Source: FEN-987 sp035524675 (GTDB lineage: Archaea > Thermoproteota > Bathyarchaeia > 40CM-2-53-6). Taken from it: DNA of 64,000 nucleotides. This document shows positions 44,069-53,113 of this stretch, piece by piece. Both the position numbers and the translations under genes were made by a program. Every line of letters starts with the position of its first letter. Within the stretch, counting starts at the first letter, position 1. The stretch is taken from NCBI GenBank assembly GCA_035524675.1, contig DATKOK010000147.1, forward strand, positions 1-64,000. Reading direction: 5' to 3'. The notes below the pieces were generated by a model, which worked only from the letters and a program-made list of their open reading frames with translations, ran no database searches and had not been told where the DNA came from.

Positions 44069-44883
44069 TGTCCGCGACTCGTCAACTCTCACCTGTCGCA
44101 AAACTAGAGCAGAAAACTGTAGTCGACCTCATTGGAAAGGGGAAACGAGTAGACGATCGAGGACCCGGGGACTATCGCCCTACCACGATCACACTCGGCG
44201 TAGTCGAGAAAGCTAACGGCTCAGCCCAGGTTTACCTCGGCAAGACCAAAGTCTTAGCCGGCGTGAAGATACAGCCTGGTACCCCATTCCCGGATACACC
44301 AGACGAGGGCATCCTGACAGTAAACGCAGAATTTGTACCACTGGCTTCCCCAACTTTCGAAGCTGGGCCACCTGACGAAAACTCAATTGAATTAGCTCGC
44401 GTTGTCGATAGGGGAATTCGAGAGTCAAAAGCCATTGACTTGAAGCAACTCTGTATCGAGCCTGGTAAGAAGGTCTTCATGATCTTTGTCGATGTCTATG
44501 TCTTGGATCACGACGGCAACCTAATCGATGCTGCGGCGATGGCGGCACTCGGAGCTCTGGTAAACGCAAAAATGCACGCGTTCAAAGTTGAGAAAGGTGA
44601 ACCCGTGTATTTGGAGGAAATAATCCCGGTTCCGATGCAAAATTACCCAGTCTCCATCACATCCGTAAAGGTGGACGGTGCTACAGTCCTTGATCCATGT
44701 CTAGAGGAGGAACAAGTAATGAGTTGCCGACTAACTGTGACTACAGGCAAGGATGATAATATTTGTGCAATGCAGAAAGGTGGACTCGGTTTCCTCTCGC
44801 CTGACGAAATAAAGCAGATCGTTTCGACATCAATAAGCAAAGCTAGAGACCTTCGTGCGAAGATGCTTTCAAACGTGAAATAG
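44068..44883 (+). CDS. rrp42: Exosome subunit Rrp42
   Basis: 271 aa RNase PH fold. KRVDDRGPGDYRPTTITLGV, GSAQVYLGKTKVLAGVKIQPG, DENSIELARVVDRGIRESKA and VFMIFVDVYVLDHDGNLIDA. It lacks the catalytic pattern but is needed for the ring and for activity of Rrp41. Followed 2 nt later by L37Ae. Confidence 0.95.
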   Translation: MSATRQLSPVAKLEQKTVVDLIGKGKRVDDRGPGDYRPTTITLGVVEKANGSAQVYLGKTKVLAGVKIQPGTPFPDTPDEGILTVNAEFVPLASPTFEAGPPDENSIELARVVDRGIRESKAIDLKQLCIEPGKKVFMIFVDVYVLDHDGNLIDAAAMAALGALVNAKMHAFKVEKGEPVYLEEIIPVPMQNYPVSITSVKVDGATVLDPCLEEEQVMSCRLTVTTGKDDNICAMQKGGLGFLSPDEIKQIVSTSISKARDLRAKMLSNVK

Positions 44884-44884
44884 C

Positions 44885-45298
44885 ATGGGCAGAACCTACA
44901 AGATGGGCCCTTCGGGAAGCTTCGGAGCAAGATATGGAACCGTCGTAAGAAAACGATACTCAACCATCATCACCGGCATGAGAACCCCGCACGAATGTCC
45001 TCAATGTCACTTGATCGCCGTAAAGCGCATGTCCGTTGGCATATGGCTCTGCAAAAGTTGCGGGCTCAAGTTTGCAGGGGGCGCGTACTCTCCGCGAACA
45101 AAGCTGGGTGAGATCGCAGAGCGAGCTTCGAGGGCCGGAGTAGCTTCTAGCCAACTCGCTGAACTCAAAGCTGAGAAAGCTCGAAAAGCCGAAGTCGAGG
45201 CAAAAGCCAAGGCCCCAGCAAAACGAAGACGTCGCAAAGCCGCGACCAAAACCGAGCCTAAAGATGCTGCAGAAGCTACTGAGGAAAAGCCTGCGTGA
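44885..45298 (+). CDS. rpl37ae: Ribosomal protein L37Ae (eL43) with charged C-terminal tail
   Basis: 137 aa. The N-terminal ~70 residues are the standard zinc-ribbon eL43 (SFGARYGTVVRKR, CPQCHLIAVKR, WLCKSCGLKFAGGAYSP). The rest (about 90-137) is a Lys/Ala/Glu-rich low-complexity tail (EVEAKAKAPAKRRRRKA) that most archaeal homologues lack. The stop overlaps the GTG of the Brix gene. Confidence 0.93.
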   Translation: MGRTYKMGPSGSFGARYGTVVRKRYSTIITGMRTPHECPQCHLIAVKRMSVGIWLCKSCGLKFAGGAYSPRTKLGEIAERASRAGVASSQLAELKAEKARKAEVEAKAKAPAKRRRRKAATKTEPKDAAEATEEKPA

Positions 45299-45822
45299 TA
45301 GGCTTAACGACGGGACGAGAAACTAATCAGCGACTGAACAGCCTAATCAAGGAGCTCGGCAGTTCCATTCCAAATTCGAGGATAACGCGGCGAGGAAAAT
45401 CAGGCAAAGAAGAACTGGCCAGAAGACTGCTTCAAGACGGATTCGCGCATGCCCTTATCGTATACAGATGGCACGGAGGGCCAGGTCGCCTGGACTTCTT
45501 CAATGTGAAAGCATCAGGTATGGAGCACGTTCCTCCGTCTGCACTATTGAAATCGGTGATCCTACGCAGAGATTTCGGTGACCAGACTCCCCACAAGATT
45601 GCTGCCATAACCTGCGAGCATGCGTCCAAAACAACTCGGCACCTGGGCCAAGTTCTGTCTAGTGTCCTCGAACTCCCCCTCGTGGAATCACAATTAGATT
45701 TGCCATGTTGCCTGCACCTTCGTGATAACGGAAAAATGACAGAAGTTGTTGTCAGGTCACCACTCAATACGCGCGACATAGGCCCGAAGCTTGCAATATC
45801 AAAGCTGATATGGAGTGTGTAA
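45295..45822 (+). CDS. Brix-domain ribosome biogenesis protein
   Basis: 175 aa, start GTG at 45295. Imp4/Brix-type features: LTTGRETNQRLNSLIKEL, SIPNSRITRRGK, ALIVYRWHGGPGRLDFFNV. Archaeal Brix proteins are thought to help pre-rRNA folding and subunit assembly. They usually sit between L37Ae (or RpoP) and Pcc1, as here. Overlaps the second pcc1 by 13 nt. Confidence 0.85.
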   Translation: MIGLTTGRETNQRLNSLIKELGSSIPNSRITRRGKSGKEELARRLLQDGFAHALIVYRWHGGPGRLDFFNVKASGMEHVPPSALLKSVILRRDFGDQTPHKIAAITCEHASKTTRHLGQVLSSVLELPLVESQLDLPCCLHLRDNGKMTEVVVRSPLNTRDIGPKLAISKLIWSV

Positions 45823-46085
45823 GTCTGAGCCCGGCGAGAGCTGAGCTAAGCATCAGAGTTGGGTCACGACGATTGGCTGAAGCTATTGCAAGTTCATTAG
45901 GCCCTGAAATAAATCATCCAGCGGGATCAAAGGCGCGGGTCAGTGTACGCGTCAAACAAAGGAACTTGGAACTCACGTTTCTGGCTCGGGACTCAACTGC
46001 TCTAAGGGCCACTATGAACTCATACTTACGTATGGTTGCTGCATGTTTGAAGGTGACGGATGCATTAGAAAGCATTTCGGAATAA
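45810..46085 (+). CDS. pcc1: Pcc1-like KEOPS subunit (second paralogue)
   Basis: 91 aa with the Pcc1 fold pattern: strand RAELSIRVG, helix RRLAEAIASSLGPEI, strands ARVSVRVKQRNLELTFLARD and helix TALRATMNSYLRMVAACLKV. It is in the classical Pcc1 position after L37Ae-Brix, so it is the more likely canonical Pcc1. The 95-aa protein at 30480-30767 would then be the divergent copy. Confidence 0.78.
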   Translation: MECVSLSPARAELSIRVGSRRLAEAIASSLGPEINHPAGSKARVSVRVKQRNLELTFLARDSTALRATMNSYLRMVAACLKVTDALESISE

Positions 46086-46097
46086 GGGGAATTCAAT

Positions 46098-47312
46098 TTG
46101 CTAAAGGATATCGATGCCGAGATGCAACGGAAGGATATTCAGGGATTGATCGTTCTTGGTGATACTACACTTGCAAACCCAGACCTAGCGTACGTTGTCG
46201 GAAGAAACCTTGCTAGAGGCGGAATCTACTTCAAACGACCCCACTGCAAACCGCTGCTGCTGACGAGCCTACTTGATGTAGAGAATGCAAAAGAGGGGAG
46301 GGTAAGAAGTGTGAACACTTTTACAGACTATGGTTTCGAGCAGTTGCTGCTAGAGCACGGACAAGCCGAGGCATATCCCAGACTAATTCATGCGGTACTG
46401 ACGCAATTGGGGGTGGAAGGCAAGGTCACAATCGCAGGGCGGAACGACCTTGCGTGGGGCACACATCTCGTCGACCGATTGCGAACATTAGGAGTTGACG
46501 TCTCTGGCGAGTCTTCGCCAACTGTCTTGGAGGTCGCGAGAGCAACAAAAAGTGCAGATGAGCTTCATGAGATACGTGCCGTCGGGAACAAGACTTCGAG
46601 AATAGTACACAAGGTGCTGGATAAACTGGGGTCAATGAAGCGCAAGCGCGGACGCTTGTTTCTGGGCGGAGAAGTAGCAACCGTTGGAAATGTGAAAAGA
46701 TTCATCTCAATGCAACTTGCAATTGAAGGGCTTGCGACACCTGAAGGAACGATTTTTGCGATAGGTCCTTCATCAGCTGATCCGCATAATAGCGGAGTTC
46801 CGAGTGCGGAGATCAAAGAGCACAAGCTGATAGTCTTCGATATTTTCCCGCAAAGTGAGTCAGGTTACTGGTTCGATTTGACCCGTACATTCGTGATAGG
46901 GAGCGCAGATAAACAGGCTCGGGCGCTCTTTGATGCAGTTCGAGACGCCCAAGAGTCAGCTCTCGCAACCCTCAGGAATGGCCTACGTGGTCAATCGGCA
47001 ATGTCAGAAGCTTGTGACATGATTGAGAGACATGGGTTCAGAACCGTCAGAGACATCTACGATGGGAAAGCCAAGAAAATTTCATCCGGATTTATTCACT
47101 CGCTTGGACACGGCGTTGGTCTCACAATAGGCGAACGCCCTTATCTGTCACTGCAGAACCCAGACCCTCTGAAGACTGGTAACGTAGTTACTGTGGAGCC
47201 CGGAGTATATCTTCCGAAATTCGGTGGTGTACGAATTGAAGACACAGTTCACATAACTCGTGACGGGTGTGAGAAGCTTTCGAACACCCGAAAGGAATTT
47301 GAACTTAGCTAA
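46098..47312 (+). CDS. pepQ: M24 family Xaa-Pro aminopeptidase-like
   Basis: 404 aa, start TTG at 46098 preceded by AAGGGGA. N-terminal creatinase-like domain (about 1-150), then the pita-bread metallopeptidase domain. Metal ligands: Asp in VFDIFPQSESGYWFDLTRT, His in SLGHGVGLTIGE, Glu in VTVEPGVYLPKF and Glu in GVRIEDTVHIT. It removes N-terminal residues before proline or cleaves X-Pro dipeptides. Downstream gene starts 13 nt after its end. Confidence 0.87.
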   Translation: MLKDIDAEMQRKDIQGLIVLGDTTLANPDLAYVVGRNLARGGIYFKRPHCKPLLLTSLLDVENAKEGRVRSVNTFTDYGFEQLLLEHGQAEAYPRLIHAVLTQLGVEGKVTIAGRNDLAWGTHLVDRLRTLGVDVSGESSPTVLEVARATKSADELHEIRAVGNKTSRIVHKVLDKLGSMKRKRGRLFLGGEVATVGNVKRFISMQLAIEGLATPEGTIFAIGPSSADPHNSGVPSAEIKEHKLIVFDIFPQSESGYWFDLTRTFVIGSADKQARALFDAVRDAQESALATLRNGLRGQSAMSEACDMIERHGFRTVRDIYDGKAKKISSGFIHSLGHGVGLTIGERPYLSLQNPDPLKTGNVVTVEPGVYLPKFGGVRIEDTVHITRDGCEKLSNTRKEFELS

Positions 47313-47325
47313 CCTAATCGATGCT

Positions 47326-47814
47326 ATGGATACTATTGTGGTCAATGTCCAAGTCCCTGAAGGGCACAATGCGATCCTCGGTCAAAGCCACTTCATCAAA
47401 TCCGCCGAAGATCTTTTTGAGGCTCTTGTCAACGCAGTACCGAACATTAAATTCGGTCTAGCCTTCTGTGAATCTAGCGGCCCATGTCTCGTCCGCGTTG
47501 AAGGTAATGACGAGGACCTGCAGCAACTCGCCTCGCAAACTGCGCTCGCATTATCGGCGGGTCACACGTTTATTGTGTTCATGAAGAACGCTTTCCCTAT
47601 CAACGTACTCGACAAGGTGAAAGCTGTTCCGGAAGTATGCAACATATTCCTCGCAACCGCTAATCCGTTCCAAGTGATTCTGGCTCAAACAGACCAAGGA
47701 CGGGGAATACTGGGGGTTATTGATGGTTATGCATCAAAAGGTGTAGAAACTGACAAGGACGTAGAGGAGCGCAGAGCATTTCTGAGAAAAATTGGCTACA
47801 AGCGCTCAAGCTGA
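47326..47814 (+). CDS. Adenosine-specific kinase family protein (COG1839)
   Basis: 162 aa from the ATG at 47326; an upstream in-frame start would overlap the peptidase. The text VVNVQVPEGHNAILGQSHFIK, LAFCESSGPCLVRVEGND, ALALSAGHTFIVFMKNAFPINVL and FLATANPFQVILAQT is the hallmark of this archaeal/bacterial family. Crystal structures of the family bind adenosine-type ligands; the cellular reaction is poorly known. Convergent with cysS (9-bp overlap). Confidence 0.85.
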   Translation: MDTIVVNVQVPEGHNAILGQSHFIKSAEDLFEALVNAVPNIKFGLAFCESSGPCLVRVEGNDEDLQQLASQTALALSAGHTFIVFMKNAFPINVLDKVKAVPEVCNIFLATANPFQVILAQTDQGRGILGVIDGYASKGVETDKDVEERRAFLRKIGYKRSS

Positions 47815-49245
47815 TTTTTCAGCTGCAGGTTTTAGATGCCACCTCACTCCTTCGGCTGAATCTTCGACGATAACGCCCAGATCACGAAGCGAGTCGCGGA
47901 TTCTATCAGACGTTCCCCAATCTCCCTTTCTCCTAGCTTCGTCGCGGGTCGAGAGTACCATGTTGAGAAGTCTCTCAAATACGCGTTCGAATGCCGTTCC
48001 CTTTGATTGGAGGATCCCGAAGACATTTCCAAAGTAGGCGAACAGGTTCAGAACCTCAACGAGTGCTTCTTGATTCAATCTATCATTTGCGTAAGGTTCG
48101 ATGCCCTTAGTGAATCCTATTATGGCCGCGAGCGCGCGGGGAGTGTTGAAATCATCATCCATTGCTTTGTCGAACTCTTCTTTGGCTTGAGCTACAATCT
48201 TACGAGTTTCATCTGACTCGGGCGCAGCTCCTGGTCTCGCCGTTGCTTGTAAGCTCCTGAATTGATCGAACACGGCGCGAAGCCGTTCTAAGACCTGCTC
48301 TGTTTGCGCGACGTGGCTTTCGTCATATTCAAGCTGACTGCGATAGTGACTCGCGGCAAAATACAGTCTAAGGGCTTCCGGGTCGTGTTTCAGAAGAGCA
48401 TCTTTTATGGTTATGAAATTACCCACGGATTTTCCCATACGTGTTCCGCTCACTGTCAGAAGCCCGCTATGGATCCAGTACTTCACCAGAGGTTGCTTAC
48501 CAGTCGCAGCTTCGGCTTGAGCTATCTCAGCTTCGTGATGTGGAAATATCAGATCGAGACCGCCGCCGTGAACGTCATATGAGGGGCCCAGGTAGGTTGT
48601 GGTTATCGCAGTATCCTCAATATGCCAACCAGGACGGCCTCTACCCCATGGGCTATCCCATGCTGGTTCTCCCGGTTTCTCGCTCTTCCATAAGGCGAAG
48701 TCCACGACGTTTTTCTTTCTCGGGTCCGGATCAATACGGTGCGTTGTAAGCTGGTTGATGTCCTGACGGGACAAGTCCCCATAGTTAGGGAATTTCGAGA
48801 CGTCAAAGAATACGTCTCCGTCAACCTGATATGCGAATCGCTTATCGACGAGGGTTAAAATCTGTGAAATAATCTCCGGAATGTGCTCAGATGCTTTTGC
48901 GTACAAGTTCACGCTGTCGATGCCTAGTGAATGCATATCTTGAAGGAAATCTCTCCTGAATCTATCGGCAAGTATCAAAGGATCCTGGCCGAGTTCGTTC
49001 GCTCTGTTTATGATTTTATCGTCGATGTCAGTTATGTTCATCAGGTAGAAAACGCTGTAGCCCTTCGCTCGCAGATATCTTGCTATAATGTCGTACGCCA
49101 GATATGTTCTAGCATGTCCGATATGGCTGTGATCGTAGACCGTCGGACCACAGACAAACATGTACACTCTGTTGTCATGTAAGGGACTGAACTCTTCGAG
49201 ACTGCGCGAGTGGGTATTGTAAACTTTCAAGCGATTCAACCTCAA
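47806..49245 (-). CDS. cysS: Cysteinyl-tRNA synthetase
   Basis: 479 aa class Ia synthetase. Zinc-binding Cys in FVCGPTVYDHSHIGHARTY with the HIGH motif, and KMSKS-like RMGKSVGNFI. The zinc His/Glu region is PHHEAEIAQAEAATG. It supplies Cys-tRNA directly, so the SepRS/SepCysS route is probably not the sole one. Confidence 0.95.
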   Translation of the reverse strand: MRLNRLKVYNTHSRSLEEFSPLHDNRVYMFVCGPTVYDHSHIGHARTYLAYDIIARYLRAKGYSVFYLMNITDIDDKIINRANELGQDPLILADRFRRDFLQDMHSLGIDSVNLYAKASEHIPEIISQILTLVDKRFAYQVDGDVFFDVSKFPNYGDLSRQDINQLTTHRIDPDPRKKNVVDFALWKSEKPGEPAWDSPWGRGRPGWHIEDTAITTTYLGPSYDVHGGGLDLIFPHHEAEIAQAEAATGKQPLVKYWIHSGLLTVSGTRMGKSVGNFITIKDALLKHDPEALRLYFAASHYRSQLEYDESHVAQTEQVLERLRAVFDQFRSLQATARPGAAPESDETRKIVAQAKEEFDKAMDDDFNTPRALAAIIGFTKGIEPYANDRLNQEALVEVLNLFAYFGNVFGILQSKGTAFERVFERLLNMVLSTRDEARRKGDWGTSDRIRDSLRDLGVIVEDSAEGVRWHLKPAAEKSA

Positions 49246-49470
49246 CTATTCTCCTCGAGTGTGGCGTAGAACGATAAGTCTCGAGTGAACGTTAGGAAGA
49301 GAAAATTAGCAAACGCGGACACCCATGATTCCTGCCGCCGTTTTCTCAATCTCTGTGTTAGCCTAATTAATATTCTCTTAGAGAGACGTTTGACGAAAGA
49401 TTCTCCCTGATGGAACCAGATCTTATACCCTTAGACATATATTGAACGGCGGGTCCAACCGTCGAAACGG

Positions 49471-50757
49471 ATGAATTCCAGAATGGCGCAAGCGGTCCTT
49501 AAGTCAGAGAAGAGAGGAGAACAACCGATTGTGCAGCCTGAAGTCAACATTGGAACATTGGGGCATGTTGACAATGGCAAGAGCACCCTCGTGCAGGCTC
49601 TTACCGGGGTTTGGACCGCGCGCCACTCTGAAGAATTACGTCGGGGGATTACAATACGAATCGGATATGCTGACGCCTTCATCTACAAATGCCCAAAGTG
49701 TAGAGGGCCGAACAACTACGCTGTATCTCCGAAATGCCCGAACTGTGGGGGAGAAGCTAAACTCAAGCGTGGTATAAGCTTCGTTGATTGTCCTGGACAT
49801 CATAGCCTTATGGTGACAATGCTCTCCGGCTCGGCGCTGATGGACGGCGCATTGTTCGTTTTGGCGAGCAACGCCAAGTGTCCTCAAGCTCAGGATCGAG
49901 AACACTTGTTGGCCGCTGGTAGTGTGGGGATTAAGAAGCTTGTGATTGTTCAGAATAAGATTGATGTTGTAAGTAAAGAAAGGGCGATGGAAAACTACAA
50001 AGAAATTCAGTCATTTGTGAAGGGTACGATTGCCGAAGGAGCACCTGTTGTGCCGATTTCAGCACAGCATGGTACGAACGTAGATGTGCTCTTGCGAGAA
50101 ATAGAGGATCGTATACCGACACCCAAGCGTGATATGGATGCACCTCCGCGGATGTTCGTTCTCCGTTCATTCGAGGTCAATAAGCCTGGTACCGAGATTG
50201 ATGATCTTCTAGGAGGTGTAGTCGGAGGATCAGTCGTCCAAGGGGTGTTCAGGATAGGCGACCAGATTGAAATCAGGCCCGGAATCCCTATACAGGAAGC
50301 TGGGGGGCGAACAAGGTATGACCGGCTCGTTACAACCGTTAGGAGTCTCAGTGTGAGTAAGGGGCAAGTCAATGAGGCTAAGAGCGGAGGGCTCGTTGGT
50401 ATCGGGACCGATTTAGATCCTGCATTAACCAAATCTGACGCGCTTGTTGGAAGCGTCGTAGGGAAGGTAGACACGCTTCCACCCTCACTCGGAAAGTTGC
50501 TCCTTGACGTCAATCTATTCGAGACCGTTGTGGGCACAGAACTATCAGTTCCGGTGGATAAGATTAAGACGAATGAAGCTCTCGTGCTGAATGTGGGCAC
50601 TACCGTGACTTCTGGCATAGTCTCCTCCGCACGCGAGGATATTGTGGAAGTGAATCTTAGGAAGCCAGTATGTGCTGAGCCAAAGTCCAAGGTAGCGATC
50701 AGCAGACGAATTACAGACAGTTGGCGGCTGATAGGATTTGGAACACTGAGGACGTAG
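49471..50757 (+). CDS. eif2g: Translation initiation factor aIF2 subunit gamma
   Basis: 428 aa. G1 GHVDNGKST (about 30-38), switch region RRGITIRIGYADA, zinc knuckle CPKCRG...CPNCGG, G3 DCPGHHSLM, G4 NKIDVV. Domains II and III follow (SVVQGVFRIGDQIEIRPG). It carries Met-tRNAi to the 30S subunit. TATA-like CATATATTG at 49436-49444 gives a leader of a few nt. It overlaps nothing downstream; the PIN gene starts 3 nt later. Confidence 0.95.
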   Translation: MNSRMAQAVLKSEKRGEQPIVQPEVNIGTLGHVDNGKSTLVQALTGVWTARHSEELRRGITIRIGYADAFIYKCPKCRGPNNYAVSPKCPNCGGEAKLKRGISFVDCPGHHSLMVTMLSGSALMDGALFVLASNAKCPQAQDREHLLAAGSVGIKKLVIVQNKIDVVSKERAMENYKEIQSFVKGTIAEGAPVVPISAQHGTNVDVLLREIEDRIPTPKRDMDAPPRMFVLRSFEVNKPGTEIDDLLGGVVGGSVVQGVFRIGDQIEIRPGIPIQEAGGRTRYDRLVTTVRSLSVSKGQVNEAKSGGLVGIGTDLDPALTKSDALVGSVVGKVDTLPPSLGKLLLDVNLFETVVGTELSVPVDKIKTNEALVLNVGTTVTSGIVSSAREDIVEVNLRKPVCAEPKSKVAISRRITDSWRLIGFGTLRT

Positions 50758-50759
50758 GC

Positions 50760-51167
50760 ATGCCCGTAAAAGTGATTCTTGATTCAAACTTCCTGATGGC
50801 TCCGTTTCAATTCCATGTTGACGTGTTCGAGGAGCTGGAATACCTGCTCCAGAAGAAGATAGATTTCATCGTGCCGTCAGCGGTCAAGCTGGAGTTAACT
50901 ACTATCTCCTCAAGGGGGGGTGAGGGCGCGGCTGAAGCTTCATTGGCGCTCCAACTCGCCTCACGTTGTCGCGTGGTGGACGTAAACCTTCAGCCGAACG
51001 AGACAGTTGATGACGCTATCCTGAAGGCTGCTCAGAAATTGACCGCAGTTGTTGCCACAAACGACATCGAACTGAGGAAGAGGCTAAGAGATATTAACGT
51101 CCCAGTTGTGTACCTGCGCGATAAATCGAAGCTAGAGGTCGAAGGAATAGAACCTGCCTACTTCTAG
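50760..51167 (+). CDS. PIN-domain protein (Fcf1/Utp24-like)
   Basis: 135 aa from the ATG at 50760. Conserved acidic residues: ILDSNFLMAPFQF (first Asp), VPSAVKLEL, TVDDAILKAAQ and VATNDIELRKRL (final Asp). This is the archaeal version of Fcf1/Utp24, a nuclease that in eukaryotes cuts near the 18S 5' end. The place between aIF2-gamma and Rpo7 is typical. Confidence 0.85.
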   Translation: MPVKVILDSNFLMAPFQFHVDVFEELEYLLQKKIDFIVPSAVKLELTTISSRGGEGAAEASLALQLASRCRVVDVNLQPNETVDDAILKAAQKLTAVVATNDIELRKRLRDINVPVVYLRDKSKLEVEGIEPAYF

Positions 51168-51195
51168 AGGACGCGAGCCAAGAGAGAGATAAGGA

Positions 51196-51771
51196 ATGTT
51201 CAGATTAGTAACCGTTGAAGACATAGTCCGAATTCCACCGCAAAGCTTTGGCCACCCGATAGACAAAGCCGCGAAAGAACAGATCAAACTGAAGTATGAA
51301 AACATCGTGGACGAAGAACTCGGTTACGTCATACTGGTCGTAGACGTAGATGTAGATCCTGTCGGTAAGATTCTGCCAGGAGATGGCTCAACCTATCATA
51401 AAGTGAACTTCAAGCTCTTAACGTTCTACCCCGAAATGCATGAAGTTGTTGAAGGCGAAGTCGTTGAGGTAACCGATTTCGGAGCGTTCGTAAGAATCGG
51501 ACCGGAAGATGCCTTGCTGCACGTGTCACAGATCATGGACGACTATATCTCATTTGACGAAAAGCACGGAGCACTTGTTGGCAAGGAATCTCAAAGAAAA
51601 CTTGCCAAAGGCGATATGGTAAGAGGTAGAATTATCGCGGTAAGTTTCCCACGAGGAGGCGCCGGAGGCAAAATCGGCATTACGATGCGGCAACCTTTCC
51701 TAGGCCGGATCGACTGGATCGAAGCCGACGTAAAGAAGACCAAAGTGGTCCATGAGGAAAAGTCTGCATGA
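51196..51771 (+). CDS. rpoE1: RNA polymerase subunit Rpo7 (RpoE')
   Basis: 191 aa. N-terminal tip domain (MFRLVTVEDIVRIPPQSFG...YVILVVDVDVD), then an S1/OB domain VVEGEVVEVTDFGAFVRIGP. Forms the polymerase stalk with Rpo4 and contacts nascent RNA. Overlaps spt4 by 4 nt. Confidence 0.95.
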   Translation: MFRLVTVEDIVRIPPQSFGHPIDKAAKEQIKLKYENIVDEELGYVILVVDVDVDPVGKILPGDGSTYHKVNFKLLTFYPEMHEVVEGEVVEVTDFGAFVRIGPEDALLHVSQIMDDYISFDEKHGALVGKESQRKLAKGDMVRGRIIAVSFPRGGAGGKIGITMRQPFLGRIDWIEADVKKTKVVHEEKSA

Positions 51772-51953
51772 CCGAGAAAGCGTGTAAGAACTGTCGATAT
51801 GTTAGCAGCGGGTCGATTTGCCCTAACTGCAAGTCGAACAACCTCAGTGATGACTGGTCTGGTCTAGTCGTGATTCTCGACCCTGCAACGTCTGAAGTCG
51901 CAAAGAAGATGGGTATCAAAGCGGCGGGAAAATACGCTCTACGCGTTCGATGA
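51768..51953 (+). CDS. spt4: Transcription elongation factor Spt4 (RpoE'')
   Basis: 61 aa zinc protein, CKNCRY...CPNCKS, then DWSGLVVILDPATSEVAKKMG. Binds Spt5 and stimulates elongation. Between Rpo7 and the GTP-dependent dephospho-CoA kinase, 6 nt before the latter. Confidence 0.93.
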   Translation: MTEKACKNCRYVSSGSICPNCKSNNLSDDWSGLVVILDPATSEVAKKMGIKAAGKYALRVR

Positions 51954-51959
51954 GAATGG

Positions 51960-52493
51960 ATGCCCAAGCCGAAAACGCTACGTCTACCTGATTCGCTAAG
52001 GCAACAATTCAAGCAGCCTTTTGGTCAACTCGTTTCTGGATCAATATCCGATTGTAATCGTATTATTGAAGAAGTGATTCAAAAGGAGGCTCCTCCTAAA
52101 GTCGTGTTAGTAGGCGATACCGTATCTCGACATGCAATCAGCGCGGGCCTTCATGCCGACGTTGTTATTGTTGACAATAAGGAAATGCGGCAATCATCTA
52201 CTCCAGTTTCTCTAGGATCAAGAAAAATGTTCAAGCTAGTCAATTCTCAAGGGACCATCGCGTCAAAATCGTGGGACGTTCTCCTTCGAGCCCTAGAGGT
52301 TGGAAACACTGCGGTTGTCGTTGAGGGGGAGGAAGATTTGTTGGTGCTTGTGGCAGTGTCCGTTGCGCCTATTCGGTCTCTCGTTGTGTATGGACAGCCA
52401 AAGAGGGGAGTCGTGCTTGTTCGAGTGACAGCTGAGAGGAAGCGCGAAATATCTCGGTTGATCGCGCTGATGGAAGAGGTTACTTCGGTTTAA
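51960..52493 (+). CDS. GTP-dependent dephospho-CoA kinase (DUF359)
   Basis: 177 aa. Family text: LVSGSISDCNRIIEE, KVVLVGDTVSRHAISAG, DVVIVDNKEMR, NTAVVVEGEEDLLVLVAV and VVYGQPKRGVVLV with the 'GEEDL' acidic motif. It performs the last step of CoA synthesis using GTP. Its 3' end overlaps S27Ae by 14 bp (convergent). Confidence 0.88.
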   Translation: MPKPKTLRLPDSLRQQFKQPFGQLVSGSISDCNRIIEEVIQKEAPPKVVLVGDTVSRHAISAGLHADVVIVDNKEMRQSSTPVSLGSRKMFKLVNSQGTIASKSWDVLLRALEVGNTAVVVEGEEDLLVLVAVSVAPIRSLVVYGQPKRGVVLVRVTAERKREISRLIALMEEVTSV

Positions 52494-52668
52494 TGAAGTC
52501 GGTAAAGCTGCAAGAGCCGCATGTCCATCGTTCAACCGGTAGCTTGTGAAACGCCATTATGCTTCCGCATCGAGGGCATTTGCGGTTCTTCAGTTTAGCT
52601 GTCCCTTTCTGATCGTCGATTTCGTACAATTCGCCTAACCTAGATTTTGCTTCTTTCTTTGTGCTCAT
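52480..52668 (-). CDS. rps27ae: Ribosomal protein S27Ae (eS31)
   Basis: 62 aa zinc protein, CPRCGSIMAFHK...WTCGSCSFTDFIK. Overlaps the S24e stop by 4 nt. No ubiquitin fusion. Confidence 0.93.
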   Translation of the reverse strand: MSTKKEAKSRLGELYEIDDQKGTAKLKNRKCPRCGSIMAFHKLPVERWTCGSCSFTDFIKPK

Positions 52669-53108
52669 TTCTTAGCTTCCTCCTTTGCAGGTTCAGGTTT
52701 CACTTCAGGTTTCGGCTTCTCATCCTTACTCGGTGTCTTTGGTTCTGCCTTCGCTTGCTTGGGCTTTTCTGCTGCCTTGGGTTTTTCCTCGGTCTTCTTT
52801 GATTGTTCTTTAACCTTCTTTCGTTCGTCACCGGGCAAATTGCGGATTTGTATGTGTTTAGGAACTAGTTTCTTCGCTGCGATCGGATCATCATATACCT
52901 GAACTTCGCAGACTGAGTATTGAGTTCCAGTCTTTGTGTCTATTTCTACTACAAACACGTTATCAGCTTTCGTGCCGTACTTTGCAGCCACAGCATCTCT
53001 CAAAGATGTCCGTGACGGCGAACCCGCATTCTCATGCTCCACATCGAGAGAGAGTTCCTTCCGTCCCAAGAGCGCATTGTACGTATCTTGCCTTACCTTA
53101 AACTCCAT
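52665..53108 (-). CDS. rps24e: Ribosomal protein S24e with long charged C-terminal tail
   Basis: 147 aa. The first ~95 residues are a standard S24e (DVEHENAGSPSRTSLRDAVA, NVFVVEIDTKTGTQYSVCEV, VYDDPIAAK). The rest (about 100-147) is Lys/Pro/Glu/Ala repeats (KPKAAEKPKQAKAEPKTPS) and is probably disordered. Followed by S27Ae with a 4-nt overlap, 5 nt after S6e. Confidence 0.9.
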   Translation of the reverse strand: MEFKVRQDTYNALLGRKELSLDVEHENAGSPSRTSLRDAVAAKYGTKADNVFVVEIDTKTGTQYSVCEVQVYDDPIAAKKLVPKHIQIRNLPGDERKKVKEQSKKTEEKPKAAEKPKQAKAEPKTPSKDEKPKPEVKPEPAKEEAKK

Positions 53109-53113
53109 CTCAA

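Noticed and set aside
50007..50690. 227-aa Ser/Thr-rich frame antisense to aIF2-gamma.
   Set aside because: Shadow of a highly conserved gene; composition typical of antisense reading.
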